A stretch of 64,000 nt of DNA from Porpolomopsis calyptriformis (Eukaryota; Basidiomycota; Agaricomycetes; Agaricales; Hygrophoraceae): contig OX621174.1 in the NCBI GenBank assembly GCA_951640195.1, forward strand, positions 1,302,001 through 1,366,000, in the 5' to 3' direction. How positions within the stretch are numbered: position 1 is the stretch's first letter; every line of letters begins with the position of its first letter. This document shows positions 1 to 10,262 of the stretch, in pieces. Both the position numbers and the translations under genes were made by a program. The notes beneath the pieces are model-generated. The model worked only from the letters and a program-made list of their open reading frames with translations, was not told the origin of the DNA and did not search any database.

Positions 1-1250
1 CGGGGTCGATCATTGAGTGTGTTTGCAGAGGAAGATTGAGATCGATCGCGTTCTCATCCTGCTCATGCTCTATACGCTTCCGCTTCCCCCTTGTCTTCCC
101 ACCTTTCTTCTTACCATTGCTTTTCGGATCATCATTCGCTCCATCCATCTTTCCACTAGCACCCGCCACCTTTGCCTCTTCCTTTTCCTTTCCCTTCGTG
201 AACGCGGGAGGATCCATCTCCTCATCGAGCCAAACACTCCTGAAATCCGCCAAAGTCAAACTTCCACTCGGCGTCTTCTTGAATTCCTCCAGCCGCTTCT
301 TCAACGTGGTGTCCGCGATTTTCACTACCTGGACGATCTCCTCTACGCTTCGTCGAAAGTTGTTCATTCGTGCCGCAAGGAGGAGCGCCGCGCCGCAGAT
401 GCCGGCGGGGCGCCTGCCTTTGGTCATCCAGTCCCGGTCGAAGCGTTGAACGAGCCGCACGGCGTCGTGCGCTACGATGTGCGTCTCATCGCCAAATTCA
501 AGCAAGGCGGCAAACCGCGAAATGTAATGCGAGGGGTCGACCAACGGGAGCCGAAGATTGAGGGTTCGCACGAGTTGGAGATAGGTCTGCCCGAGTTCAA
601 AGACGTTGACCTGCACAGATTGAGTTTTTAGTCAATTTCAAGTGACGAAACGGGGAATAGAACGAGAAGATCTACCTGGAGAAGATCAGAGAAATCGATG
701 AGCATGTAATTCCGCGTCTCCTTCTGCCTGCATGCAACGTACAAGCAAACGGCGACAACGTCGAGGCTCCTGCGACCCTTTGTGAATTTGTGCTCAACTG
801 CTAGGGTGTACAGGCGAGTTGCTGCGAGACAGACGACGTCGGACAGGCGGAAAACGGTGGCTATGTTTTGTATATTCTTGCTAGCTAGAAGGGACTTTTA
901 ATGAGTCATATCAATGATCGTCGACGGAGGATTGAAACTCGCCGTTGGCGATAGTTTGCTCCCTAGATTCGTTGCTACATCTATTCCCGAACGGTCCATT
1001 CATCCTCGCGTGGGCTTGGGAAGAGCATCGGCACGATGACAAAAAGATATGGGCGGGAGAACGCACTGGCACCCTGTGCGACGAAGGACCCTTGGACCAT
1101 CGCCGCTCCCGCATTGGTCTCACCGAAGGTGACTTCATTGACAATCGTATTTTCCTCCACAACAGTCCCGCATTTGACGCAGAAGCCGTTTCCAGCAGCG
1201 GTGTCGTATTCGATGACAACACCGCCGCAGTCATTGCATATCGTCTGCAA
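1..1250 (-). CDS. BRF1: BRF1, TFIIIB subunit of RNA polymerase III (5' part, runs off left edge)
   Basis: TFIIB-related factor that recruits RNA polymerase III to tRNA and 5S genes. The first exon from the ATG at 1250 encodes a zinc ribbon (CNDCGG...CVKCG) followed by EENTIVNEVTFGE. The next exon (about 1014 down to 925) encodes ESREQTIANG. Exon 860-676 encodes the first cyclin fold (AATRLYTLAVEHKFTKGRR...IDFSDLLQ). An exon from 610 to the window edge encodes the second fold (NVFELGQTYLQLVRTLNL...YISRFAALLEFGDETH...ALLLAARMNNFRRS). The 676/610 junction is a clean GT-AG intron in frame. All motifs match the BRF1 family closely, so identity is firm. The BRF1-specific C-terminus is outside the window. 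Exact limits of exon 2 are approximate. Confidence 0.95.
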
Positions 1251-1395
1251 GCATGATTACAATAAAAAGACAGCAGAAGACATCAGACTGCTCACCATGA
1301 GTTTACAAGTACCTGCAGATGATTCAGAGTCAATTTACCTGAAGCCGTCATCACGTGATGATGTAACTCTCGGTCTTGGAAATATTCGAGCAACC

Positions 1396-2028
1396 ATGAC
1401 AGGCCCACTTTCCTTCTTAGCCATTTCACTCCTTTTATCGCAAGGTAACCACTCGTCCATTCGTTTGCTGAAGCTTACATTTCAATTTATCAGCTTTCGC
1501 CTTTGAGCTACATCAGAGCTCGGCAAGGTCATTGTCACCCTCGAACCTACCCACTGCCTGCATAAACGGATGCGATGAGATCTCAAATACCATCTTAGTG
1601 CGTCCTGAATCACTCTACCCCATACATCTTCTCACCCACCCCGAAACAGAATTGTTCTAACCCTCAGAATACTGCCGCCTTCATAAATTGCGCTTGCACC
1701 GAACAGAACACTGAAGTTCTATCCAGCTGCACTAATTGCATCGTCTCCAACGGCGCTAGTCCTGACGTTATCGACCAGGCCAAGGAACTTTACTCTGGTG
1801 ATTTTTTTCTGATCCGCGGCGCGTTTGTCACTTTACGACCTTTCTCAGAGTACTTTAACGAATGCTACGGCATCAGTACCTCCCTTTCCTTTCCCCTCTC
1901 CTCGCCAACGGTTAAGCCCCCCAAGCCGTTCAAGTCGGCTGGCGGTGTCCCCCGGAATGGCTATGAGTTTGAGCGTCTTTGGATGCTTGATGGGTGTCGT
2001 TCTCGGTGCGGGAATGGTGTTCACATGA
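1396..2028 (+). pseudogene. CFEM-like secreted protein, array member 1, frameshift before its tail
   Basis: Four-exon structure like its neighbours: 1396-1444 signal peptide (MTGPLSFLAISLLLSQ), 1494-1597, 1650-1797, and 1849 onward. Exon 3 holds the C-x-C...C-x2-C core (CACTEQNTEVLSSCTNC). The family tail MSLSVFGCLMGVVLGAGMVFT is present and ends with a stop at 2028, but it lies one base out of frame with the start of exon 4. Relative to member 2 there is one extra base in a C-run near 1950 (tgtcccccgg versus tgcccctggg). Read in frame, the product would lose its GPI-type tail and run on. It is either a recent pseudogene or a base-call error in a homopolymer. It also lacks the Asp that most members have before C-x-C. 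Confidence 0.7.
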
Positions 2029-2331
2029 AAAGTTTTATGCGTGTCGCATCTGTGGGTTGTTGCCAGGAGCAATGTCCTATTTTTCCGCCCCGGGTACGTA
2101 TGTTGTCCAGTGAATTTTTATGCAGCGACTTAAGCGCGAATAATAGAATGAAACGGATTGGAATTGCGATGAGAGCGCTGGCCCAAGAAACATGCAGTGC
2201 TTTGCCTCACCGACGGTTTCTTATAATAGAAAGGTAACAACTGATTTTCTGTTATGATTTAAATTTACTTAAAGCTCCCTTATCACGTGATGGTACCGGT
2301 AAACCTGGAAGGGACACTCCCGTTAGCGTCC

Positions 2332-2906
2332 ATGACCACACTTTCCTTCGTAGCTATCTCTTCGCTCCTTTTTTCGCAAGGTACGTACTGGTTGATTGAT
2401 TTGTTGAAGCTTACATCCCAAATTTGTAAATCAGCTTTCGCGCATCGCCTTCTGCAGCGCCAGGGTCCCCACGAACATACCAACTGCCTGCGTAACCCAA
2501 TGCGATGAAATTGGGAATATTCTAACAGTACGTCCTGCTTCTCTAGTACCTTATCATCTTCTCATCCGCCCCGAACCAGGATTGTTCTAACTCTGCGCTG
2601 CGCTTGTACCCAACAGAACATCAATGCTTTATCCAACTGCGATACTGGCATCGCCTCCTGCGGTGCTAAATGATCAGCCAAGCCACGGATATTTACACCG
2701 GTACTTTTTTTTCTCATCTGCGCTGCGTTTGTCACTTATTTGCAGAGTATCTGAACGAATGTTACGGCACGGGTGTTTCACATTCCCCGCCCCCCTCCTC
2801 ACCGACGGCTAAGCCCCCGTTCAAGTCGGCTGGCGGTGCCCCTGGGATGGCTGTGAGTTTGAGTGTCTTTGGATGCATGATCGGTGCGGGAATGGTATTC
2901 ACCTGA
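2332..2906 (+). pseudogene. CFEM-like secreted protein, array member 2, multiply frameshifted
   Basis: Signal-peptide exon 2332-2380 (MTTLSFVAISSLLFSQ) and last exon 2746-2906 (EYLNECYG... through AVSLSVFGCMIGAGMVFT) are well preserved. The middle is broken. Exon 2 (2435-2527) has a length of the wrong phase and has lost the codons around the usual HPLFQRQ stretch. Exon 3 has lost the segment between the first cysteine and the C-x-C pair, and a second indel after it gives an early TGA in the CGAK region. The tail is also shorter than in sisters. At least three independent indels make this a decayed copy. Confidence 0.8.
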
Positions 2907-3134
2907 AAATCCGTTCACTCGTGTTGCCAATGGTTACTTTTGGCAATTTATCCAGCGAGGTTTACTGCTTGAGCGCGAATAATGGCATGGTAGCACGGAT
3001 TGTGTCCGGGGAAAGCGTGTCCCTAGATCGACTTAATTGGCTAAAACACCCGTGATGCTGTGGTGACCGGCAAAACCCCTTTGTTCAATCTCTTGACATG
3101 CCAAGCCTCTACCCACCACATTCAAACACCCATC

Positions 3135-3844
3135 ATGGGCCTATTTTCTTTCCTAGCTATTTCTACCCTCCTTTTTTCGCAAGGTAACGATGGTCAACTC
3201 ATTTATGGTGAAGCTTAGCTTACACCCCAATTTGGCGATCAGTCTTCGCCATCGGGCCCCTCCATCCTCTTTTCCAGCGACAGGGCTCGGCAGGCTCATT
3301 ACCTACGAACATACCAACTTCCTGTACAAACCAATGCAACAATATCGCAAATACCTTGCTAGTACGTCTCGTCTCTTTTCATCGTCATCCCACCCCCCCT
3401 AACTTCTCATCCACACCACCAGGATTGTTCTAACAACGCTATCGATGTCCTCACTTGCGCTTGCACACCGCAGAACGCCAACGCTCTATCGACCTGCATT
3501 GGCTGCATCATTTCCAGCAACCCTGGATCTCAAGTCGTCAACGAGGCCGAGACACTTCAAAGTGGTGAGTTTCCTTCTTGCACCCACGTGTTTTGCGCAT
3601 GGTCCACTCTGACCATGTTTTCCTTTCTCGCACAGAGTTCCTCGCCGAATGTGCCAACGGTGGTATTCCCCTATCCACGCCCCCTTCCGAGCCGTTCTCC
3701 ACACCCCCCTCCACGCCGTTCCCCACGTCGACCAGGGCCCCTGGTCCGTTCAAGTCGGCCGGCTCCCCGGGGATGGCTATCAGTTTGAGTCTCTTTGGAT
3801 GTGTGATGGGTATCGCTCTCGGTGTAGGAATGGTATTTACTTAA
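3135..3844 (+). CDS. CFEM-like GPI-type secreted protein, array member 3
   Basis: Exons 3135-3183, 3243-3361, 3423-3564 and 3636-3844 join in frame to 172 codons. Order: signal peptide (MGLFSFLAISTLLFSQ), a proline-rich linker with HPLFQRQ, then eight cysteines: C-x3-C (CTNQC), C-x9 spacing to CSNNAIDVLTCAC, C-x2-C (CIGC), and a last C in exon 4 (AEC). An Asp lies three residues before the C-x-C, as in CFEM heme-binding proteins. A Thr/Pro-rich spacer and a hydrophobic tail ending GVGMVFT suggest cleavage and GPI anchoring at the cell surface. CFEM homology is inferred from cysteine spacing, not from a profile search. An alternative is an unrelated eight-cysteine secreted family. Confidence 0.8.
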
Positions 3845-3935
3845 TAAAGATACCAAGCTTTGTTTACGTAGCACGGAATTTATCAGGAACCATCAAAATC
3901 AGAAACCCACCTTTCCTTTTTACAACTGCCAACAC

Positions 3936-4848
3936 ATGGTCTCTCTCAGATTCACTGTCCTTACCGTCTGCATTTTTATAGCCCAAGGTGACTCTTTTCA
4001 TACAGATTTTGATATACAGCTAAATATATGACAGCGTGCGCAACCTCGAGTTCCCGCTTTTTCACTCGACAAACCCAATTTCCTGCTCAAGTTCGTCTCT
4101 CTCTTCCTTCCTTCCGCCATTCACCACAACTCTCATTCGCAGTGTGATCTACCTTGTTCGTCGATCATTGGTGCATTAAATGTCCGTCTCTTTCCTTGTC
4201 ACATCCCTACTTTGACTACCCTCCCCCCAGGGCTGCGCCAACGACTTCGCCTGTCGCTGCACAACCGCCAACCAACTCGCTCTCGCAGCATGCGTCGACT
4301 GTGCCCTCACCGTGGCATACTCCATCCAACGTCAACAACAATCACAGAAGCTGCTAGACGGTGAGCAGCTGCCATTATCATCAATACCTCGACCGGATGA
4401 CACAAATCCCCCAATAGACTTCCAAAATGAATGCAAGGGACACCACTTTACCCTCCCGCTCGTTGTGGCAAGTACCACCCCCACTCGAAATGTATACCTG
4501 ACTGATTTGTCCCCATAGGCATCTGTCACTGTCGGTGCATCCACCAGCACCGTCACAATCACCTCATCCGGAAACATCTCCTCCCAAGTCACTTCGACCA
4601 CAGCTCCGATATCATCACCCATTCCGTCCTTGACCCCTCCCACACCGTCCGCTCGGACACCGACACCGTCCACACCGACACCGTCCACCAATCCAGCATT
4701 GACACCGACATCAGGGGATACACCAACGCCGACTCAATCGGGAATAAATCCTCTCAATGCCGGCGCGCTGGGTAATGTCGAGGGCAGAATGAGAGGGTTG
4801 ATCTCGATTTTGGTCGTCGTTGTGGTTGGTGTCAATCTGCTTGCTTAA
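3936..4848 (+). CDS. Diverged CFEM-like GPI-type secreted protein (subfamily B) with a GC-AG intron
   Basis: Six exons close in frame to 218 codons: 3936-3987, 4035-4090, 4143-4181, 4231-4360, 4418-4467, 4519-4848. The signal peptide is MVSLRFTVLTVCIFIAQ. The cysteine core is CDLPC, x9, C, then DFACRC and CVDC, the same order and Asp position as the array family but with an extra intron. The intron 4468-4518 starts gcaagt; only this GC donor keeps the downstream Thr/Pro-rich repeats (PTPSTPTPST) and the valine-rich tail (ISILVVVVVGVNLLA) in frame. The long TP-rich stalk and hydrophobic end fit a GPI-anchored wall protein. Its closest relative in the window is the minus-strand gene at 25368-26192. 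Confidence 0.8.
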
Positions 4849-5153
4849 AGGAATGGCGACTTCTTGTTCTTGTTCTTATACCCGGTGATCTAATATCACA
4901 ACGTGCTCCTCGGTGACCGTCCATTTGAGCTGCTGTTCGCAGATCCAGAACAGCCTTCTCAGTGTGAAAATAGGGTGATCGCGGCCAGTACACGCCGGAT
5001 AGGGATTGGCCCCTGGTTACCCCTTGCGCGCATCAATGTCACCTGTCAAACACGCATAGCCCCCATGGCAAACATGGGAGTATTTAATGCCAAGGTACTC
5101 GCATTGTCTGGCTGTCAGGAAAAAGGACCCCCCCCTCACAACATTGAACACCC

Positions 5154-5775
5154 ATGACCGGCCTACTTTCCTTTGTAGCTATCTTCTCGCTCCTTTTCGC
5201 CCAAGGTAAGTTATCGGCCAACTCATCTGATCAAGCTTACATTTCCATGATCAGCGCTCGCTTTGGGGTCCCATCCTCTCTTCCAACGTCAGGGCTCGCC
5301 CCTGCCCAGCGATATACCCAGTGCTTGTAGCGGCCCATGCGATGCCATCAGCAATGAATACAACGTACGTCCGGTCTCTTCTCATCATCATCCCACTGGA
5401 TGTTCTCACTCACCCCGAAAAAACAGAACTGTCTTACCTCCGCCGACCCCAGCTGCATTTGTTCCCAACAGATTGCAAATAATTTTGCCAGCTGCCTTAG
5501 TTGCGGTGTCGCCCACAGCGGTGGATCATTCACCGCCAGTGAGGCCAGTACTTTCCTAAGCGGTGTGTTCTTTTTCTCTCCCTGATGCGTGGCCATGTTT
5601 TCCTCAATCGTGCACATTTCTTTCGACAGAATACATCACGGGATGTTCCGAGGCTGGTATTCCCATATCCACCCCGAGCCTCAAGTCGGCCAGCACCCCT
5701 GGGATCGCTATGGGCCTAAGTCTATTTGGATGCGTGATCGGTCTCGTTCTCGGTGTAGGAATGGTATTCAACTGA
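5154..5775 (+). CDS. CFEM-like GPI-type secreted protein, array member 4
   Basis: Exons 5154-5205, 5255-5364, 5427-5562 and 5630-5775 give 147 codons in frame. Signal peptide MTGLLSFVAIFSLLFAQ. Core: CSGPC, then CLTSADPSCIC with the CFEM-type Asp two residues before C-x-C, x10, CLSC, and the final C after x25. This is the member whose spacing most closely matches the published CFEM pattern. The Pro/Ser spacer is very short (ISTPSLKSASTPG) before the tail GLSLFGCVIGLVLGVGMVFN. Upstream it shares the conserved promoter block of the array; downstream it abuts a CACTG-type MITE. Confidence 0.82.
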
Positions 5776-5947
5776 AAATCTATTTTGACATGAGATCCCT
5801 GTGTCATACAGTACCCCGTTTCTTTTGTTTTTAAATTTCTTCAAAATGTGATCAAGGAATGGTTTTCGGGAATGGTAGAGTGTGCTGGCGAAGATCTTCG
5901 GCAGACTGGTTTGTAAAAAGGCAAAACTTCACTACCCGGTGAACTAT

Positions 5948-6619
5948 CACTGTGGGAAGTAGAATAACTGAAATGAAATGAAAAATTCACTGAAAAGTAT
6001 TCAGCCAACTAACTACTTTTAATTGAAATCACTAGAAAAAGTGATTGAAAAGTAGTGATAAAAAATCACTGAATGTCTCGTTTTGCTGTCTGAAAAGCAG
6101 TGAGCAACTCACTACTTTTCAGTGATAAGAATAAATGCTCGAGAAAGAAAAAAATCAACTGGAACCACTTGAGTTATTAGTTAAGGATATGGTTACTCCC
6201 GTGAGTCGAACCCTCGACCTCATGAGGAGCCCGAAGTCTACCATGGTACTTTTACCACTGCACCACGAGACCAATATAGTACATCATCTTAGTAGCCACA
6301 TGAGGAGTATTGATTCGGACTTGATGAAATTTTTTTCGCAAACTAGTTTTTGGCTGCATCTCACAGTAAAAATTATGCATTCACATCACTTAATAAAATT
6401 CAGTGAATTTATCAATGAATAAAGGTGATGCTTAAATCTTGTCACTGAATTTAAGTGACCAGTAAGATATCAATTCTTTCCAGTGATAAATTACCCAAGT
6501 CACTAAAAAGAAGTGGGTCACTGAAAACTCGTGAGTGCTGGATACAGTGACTTTGTCACTGCTTTTCAATAGAACAGTGATAAAATCACTACTTATTATT
6601 GATTTTACTTCCCGCAGTG
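5948..6619. mobile_element. Non-autonomous element with CACTG termini (MITE)
   Basis: The left end CACTGTGGGAAGTAGAAT and the right end read in reverse (CACTGCGGGAAGTAAAAT) are near-perfect inverted repeats of about 18 bp. CTAT flanks both sides (5944-5947 and 6620-6623), a possible 4-bp target duplication. The AT-rich interior is full of short CAGTGA/TCACTG motifs and has no convincing protein. The same terminus, CACTGAGGGAAGTGGATA, recurs at 43988 and 54326, so this is a dispersed family. The transposase class is not clear. Confidence 0.75.
6191..6272 (-). other. tRNA-like relic (possible SINE head)
   Basis: Read on the minus strand, 82 nt begin GGTCTCGTGGTGCAGTGGTA, a good pol III A box, and later carry GAGGGTTCGACTC, a good B box. 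The acceptor strand pairs only over about three bases and the anticodon arm is not clean, so it is not a working tRNA. It lies inside the MITE at 5948-6619. Confidence 0.5.
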
Positions 6620-6690
6620 CTATGCATCAACACCCTGGCAATTATCAGATGCACCCCATGTCAAAACACCATCGGGACCCTCACACAACC

Positions 6691-7262
6691 ATGACTGGCC
6701 CACTTGCCTTCGGGGCGATCTTTGAAATTATTGGGCAATTGATTTGCTGGACCTAACATTCCAATTTCAATTTCACTTTTAGGCTACGTCCTCTTTGTGC
6801 ACTTTTGAACCATATGCTCCGTAAATATCAATACTCTTCTCCAACATCAGTCCTTCGTCACTACAGTTGATTATCTCGTACCTCATAACATTGTACTGCA
6901 TTAAATCTCATAATGCATAGGTTTTGGCTTGTACGTTCACAGCCAAATTGCCATCTCGTAATCTAGCCCGAACGGACGTATAATGTCCGTATGAGGTAAT
7001 CAACTGTACTACTCCTTGTTCCAACCCATGCGCCGACTGCCTCAGTTGCTCCGTTGCCCACAGCGGTGGATCACTCTCCGCCAGTGATGTGTTTTTTCCG
7101 AATATGCGCTGCATGTTTTGCATACGATCCCCAGCTCGATCTAAACATTCGACAGAATACGTCTCGGGATGTAATGAGGGTGGTATTCCCGTATCCACCC
7201 CCGATGCTCAAGTCGGCTGGCATCACCATGAGCTGGTCTCGTTCTTTAGGTATTCACCTGAA
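6691..7262 (+). pseudogene. CFEM-like array member 5, heavily decayed
   Basis: A start of MTGPLAFGAIFEIIGQ is followed by an in-frame stop instead of the exon 1 donor. Later fragments are recognisable: the exon 3 stretch encoding CADCLSCSVAHSGGSLSASD (about 7028-7085), and exon 4 (about 7159-7262) encoding EYVSGCNEGGIPVSTPD. The tail is missing because a deletion removes the hydrophobic codons near 7220-7245. A 143-bp TA-flanked MITE (6864-7006) occupies the place of exon 2. The family 3' UTR motif still follows at about 7265. Confidence 0.75.
6864..7006. mobile_element. TA-flanked MITE
   Basis: A 143-bp element bounded by inverted repeats CAGTTGATTA / TAATCAACTG and by TA on both sides (6862-6863, 7007-7008), the target duplication of Tc1/mariner-type elements. 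The inner ends continue as imperfect inverted repeats (CTCGTACCTCATA versus TATGAGG). It has no coding capacity. It interrupts the decayed gene 6691-7262. Confidence 0.7.
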
Positions 7263-7614
7263 ATCTATTCACACGAAATCGTGTTATACGGTACTCGTTT
7301 TTGTTTCTGTGTACTCTTCGAACTGTGACCAGGAATCGTTTTCAGGAACGGTCAACTAGAAAGTGTTGGCGAAGAGGCTGAAACGCTGATACACTCCGGC
7401 CACTACATGCCGCAGAACCATCCTGGTTAGTTACCTTACTGTAAAAAAGTGCAACTGAGTGAACTCATATTGCGCGCATCAACACCACCCGTTGTACCCT
7501 ATCAAGCTCCCGTTATCACGCCACGCTGTAGATGCATAGCCCCCTCTCAAAATGCGAGTATTTAAGGCATTGTTTAGCTGTCAGGAAGGGACTCCTCACA
7601 AGATTTAATCACCC

Positions 7615-8419
7615 ATGGCTGGCCCACTTACCTTCGTAGCTATCTTTTCGTTCCTCTTTTCGCAAGGTAATTATTGGTCAATTTATTTGCTGAAGCTTAC
7701 ATCTCCAATTTCATGATCAGCTTTCGCTTTGGGGCTACATCCTCTTAAGCGTCAGGCTTCGTCAACCGCACTACCCACGAGCATACCCACGACGTTTCCA
7801 GCTGCCTGCCTGGATCCATGCAACGATGTCACGAACACCGTTATAGTGCGTCCCTCCTGTCTCTTTTCATCATTCTACCCCAACATCTTCTCATCTTCTC
7901 CAACCAGGGTTGTTATACCAACGCTATCGACTTTAACAGTTGCTATTGCACCCAAGCGATCCTCGATGGTTCAATCAACTGCGGTAATTGCGAGATCGAC
8001 GCCAACTCTGGACCACTCTCTCCCTCCGGTTGGGCGGATGCCGTCAACGGTGTGTGTTTTTTTTTTTCTCTCCTGATCCGCGTCGCATGTTTTCATAACC
8101 CATATTTCTCACTTATGAACTTTGGACAGGATATGTCACCTATTGTGACAGCCTTGGTCTTGCCTTCTCCTCGGTGTCGCTTGGGCCCTCGTCGACCTTT
8201 ACCCCGCCCTCGTCGACCCCTACGTCCTCCTCCTCATCGAACAATACGTCGTCCTCCTCGTTTACCCGTACGCCGTTCTCCTCGTCGACCCATACGCCGC
8301 CCTCTTCGCCGACCAATACGCCGTCTAACAACGCCGGCACGTCCAGGATGGCTATGAGCTTGAGTCTCCTTGGATGCATGATAAGTCTCGTTCTCGGTGC
8401 GGGAATGGTATTCATCTGA
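7615..8419 (+). CDS. CFEM-like GPI-type secreted protein, array member 6, long Ser/Thr stalk
   Basis: Exons 7615-7666, 7721-7845, 7908-8049 and 8130-8419 give 202 codons. Signal peptide MAGPLTFVAIFSFLFSQ; linker HPLKRQASS; core CLDPC, then CYTNAIDFNSCYC with Asp before C-x-C, and CGNC; final C in exon 4 (YVTYC). It differs from its sisters in a stalk of about 50 Ser/Thr/Pro residues built from repeats of TPPSS/SSSNNTSS type, a likely O-glycosylated spacer. The tail is MSLSLLGCMISLVLGAGMVFI. The repeat-rich stalk is the main length difference between paralogues. Confidence 0.82.
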
Positions 8420-8910
8420 AAATCTGTTCACACGAGATCGTGTGGTACGGTACCGGTTTTTGTGTAGTCTTCGAACACTGCTCGTGAATATATGATTTAC
8501 TTTCGGAATAAACCTGTCACCTAAATCCTTTTTTTGGCAAGTTGTTGATCAAAACCAGGTGACTGAGGTTGGAACGGTCAGAGAGAAAAGATAGGCAGGG
8601 GTAGTATGAAGGATCTTCATACTATGTTGCATGTCGGCCTTTCTTTAGTATTGTAAATGCTGCCAAAATAATTACACGACTTGAAGTGTTTCCCACTCAA
8701 AGCAATACTCAAATTCAACGCAAAAATGTTTCTAAAAAATATATTGCGAAAAATAAGTCGGTTTTATAACAGCAAACAGCAAACTCGGAAAACACGGGGC
8801 TAGGAAAAGCTAGAGTTTACGAAAATAGGTGTCCGTGCCTGTAAAATCAAGCCAAAAGCTTCACGAGCACGGTTTGCGGTCAACCTGAGTGGTCTGAGAG
8901 AGACCGGAAC
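8420..8910. other. Intergenic, no gene seen
   Basis: It starts with the array's conserved 3' UTR motif (gagatcgtgtggtacggtacc). After that it is AT-rich with no open frame resembling a protein and no clear repeat ends. Confidence 0.6.
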
Positions 8911-9960
8911 CTAATGAATACGATTCAGAGGAAGGGAGTGCATCCAGCCGTCCTCTGCGATACAACCAAATATTTGGCTAGGTGGGTTTGGGCCATGCGT
9001 AGATGACGAGTTTTCGGAAGAACTATAGGATCGCGCGATATTGATGAAACTTGCGTCGAGGGTGTTCAGTGCACCGCTGGTTGCGCCCCACAGCTGAACA
9101 GTATTGTGGTCAGATCCAGAAACGATATGTGCCATTGGGAGAAAATGCGACCGAACTGGAATGTCTGATGAAAATGTTAAGATGTGCATCGCTGACCGCG
9201 GAATAGTATTGTCGTAGGATCCAGAAACGATACGCGTGTCATCTGGGGAAAATGCGATTGAATATACCGAACTGGAATGTCCCTTGAAAGAGTTCAGATG
9301 TCAACATTGACCGCGTCCCGCAGCCAAACAGTATTGTCAGAGGATCCGGAAACGATACGCGTGCTATCAGGGGAAAATGAGACTGCAATCACCTGGAAGG
9401 AATGTCCTTCCATGCATGAATTCCATCTCTCGTCCAATCCATTGTGCAATTTGATCGGAAGGTGCAATTCTCCTCTATACTTAAATAAGGCCTCTTTGGG
9501 AGTGAACAACAACGCGGAGTGGTATACCTGAAGAGAACAAGTAGGGATGATTGAGAAATTTTCGAGGGTAAACCGTTCGCAATCACGAAGTGATTTCATC
9601 GTATCAGTCGCATTTCTGCAGAATTCAGATCGGTTTTGCACATTGCTGAATGGAAATAACGAACAGTAATTGTGTTGAGCGACACCCAACGCAATCAAAG
9701 ATGCCCCATGAGACTGAGTGCTTCAATCCGATACAGTAGAGATTTCGAACAAGACTCGTTCACAGGGTTGATAAGAAGGTCAATGGTCGAATGACGACAT
9801 GCATATTGTTCCGGTAGGTCGCTATTAAGTTTCGTATTCCACAGATATCTGGCTTCAGCCTTTTCATAACATCTAGGCATGCTGGTTAACAACCAATTTA
9901 GGATTCTGAAATCGGCTCAAGACAGCTCACTCACCTTGTGGATAGATGTTTTGATTACCC
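8911..9960 (-). pseudogene. Decayed STAND/WD40 protein fragment
   Basis: Minus-strand pieces in several frames resemble the C-terminal half of agaricomycete NACHT-WD40 proteins. A helical linker lies near 9892-9700. A stretch ends in a GHSFQVIAVSFSPDSTRIVSG WD40 blade (about 9420-9330). Further blades follow in other frames (HIVSGSDHNTVQLWGATSGA near 9130-9060), and a terminal FGCIAEDGWM segment is near 8960. Frame changes between blades and stops near 9294 show decay. No NACHT or P-loop domain is nearby, so it is also truncated. It separates two halves of the CFEM-like array. Confidence 0.7.
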
Positions 9961-10262
9961 TTGAATGTGCTGAGACGTCGGCAAAGGCGTACTGGTCGTG
10001 AATGTGATAATTGAGGGGTTCACTAGACTTTTATGGACCATAGCGGCCAAAACCCTGGGTAAAATTTCGGCCACGTTCGTGGAGACTTCCCTGCACTATG
10101 ACCTTTTTTCTCCACCTCCAATGGAGACTTCCCTGCGTATGATCCTTTTCTCCACGTATGACGACTGCTCCAACCTTACGCAATGCTGTAGTTCCGTAGC
10201 CTCTCGTCAAGTACTTTAGCTGTCATGGAGGGGACCCCCCCCACGCAACATTTCGAGCACTC

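Noticed and set aside
1036..1506. Plus-strand frame spanning BRF1 exon 1 and the first array gene
   Set aside because: It is antisense to the zinc-ribbon exon and crosses the real start at 1396 only by reading through an intron.
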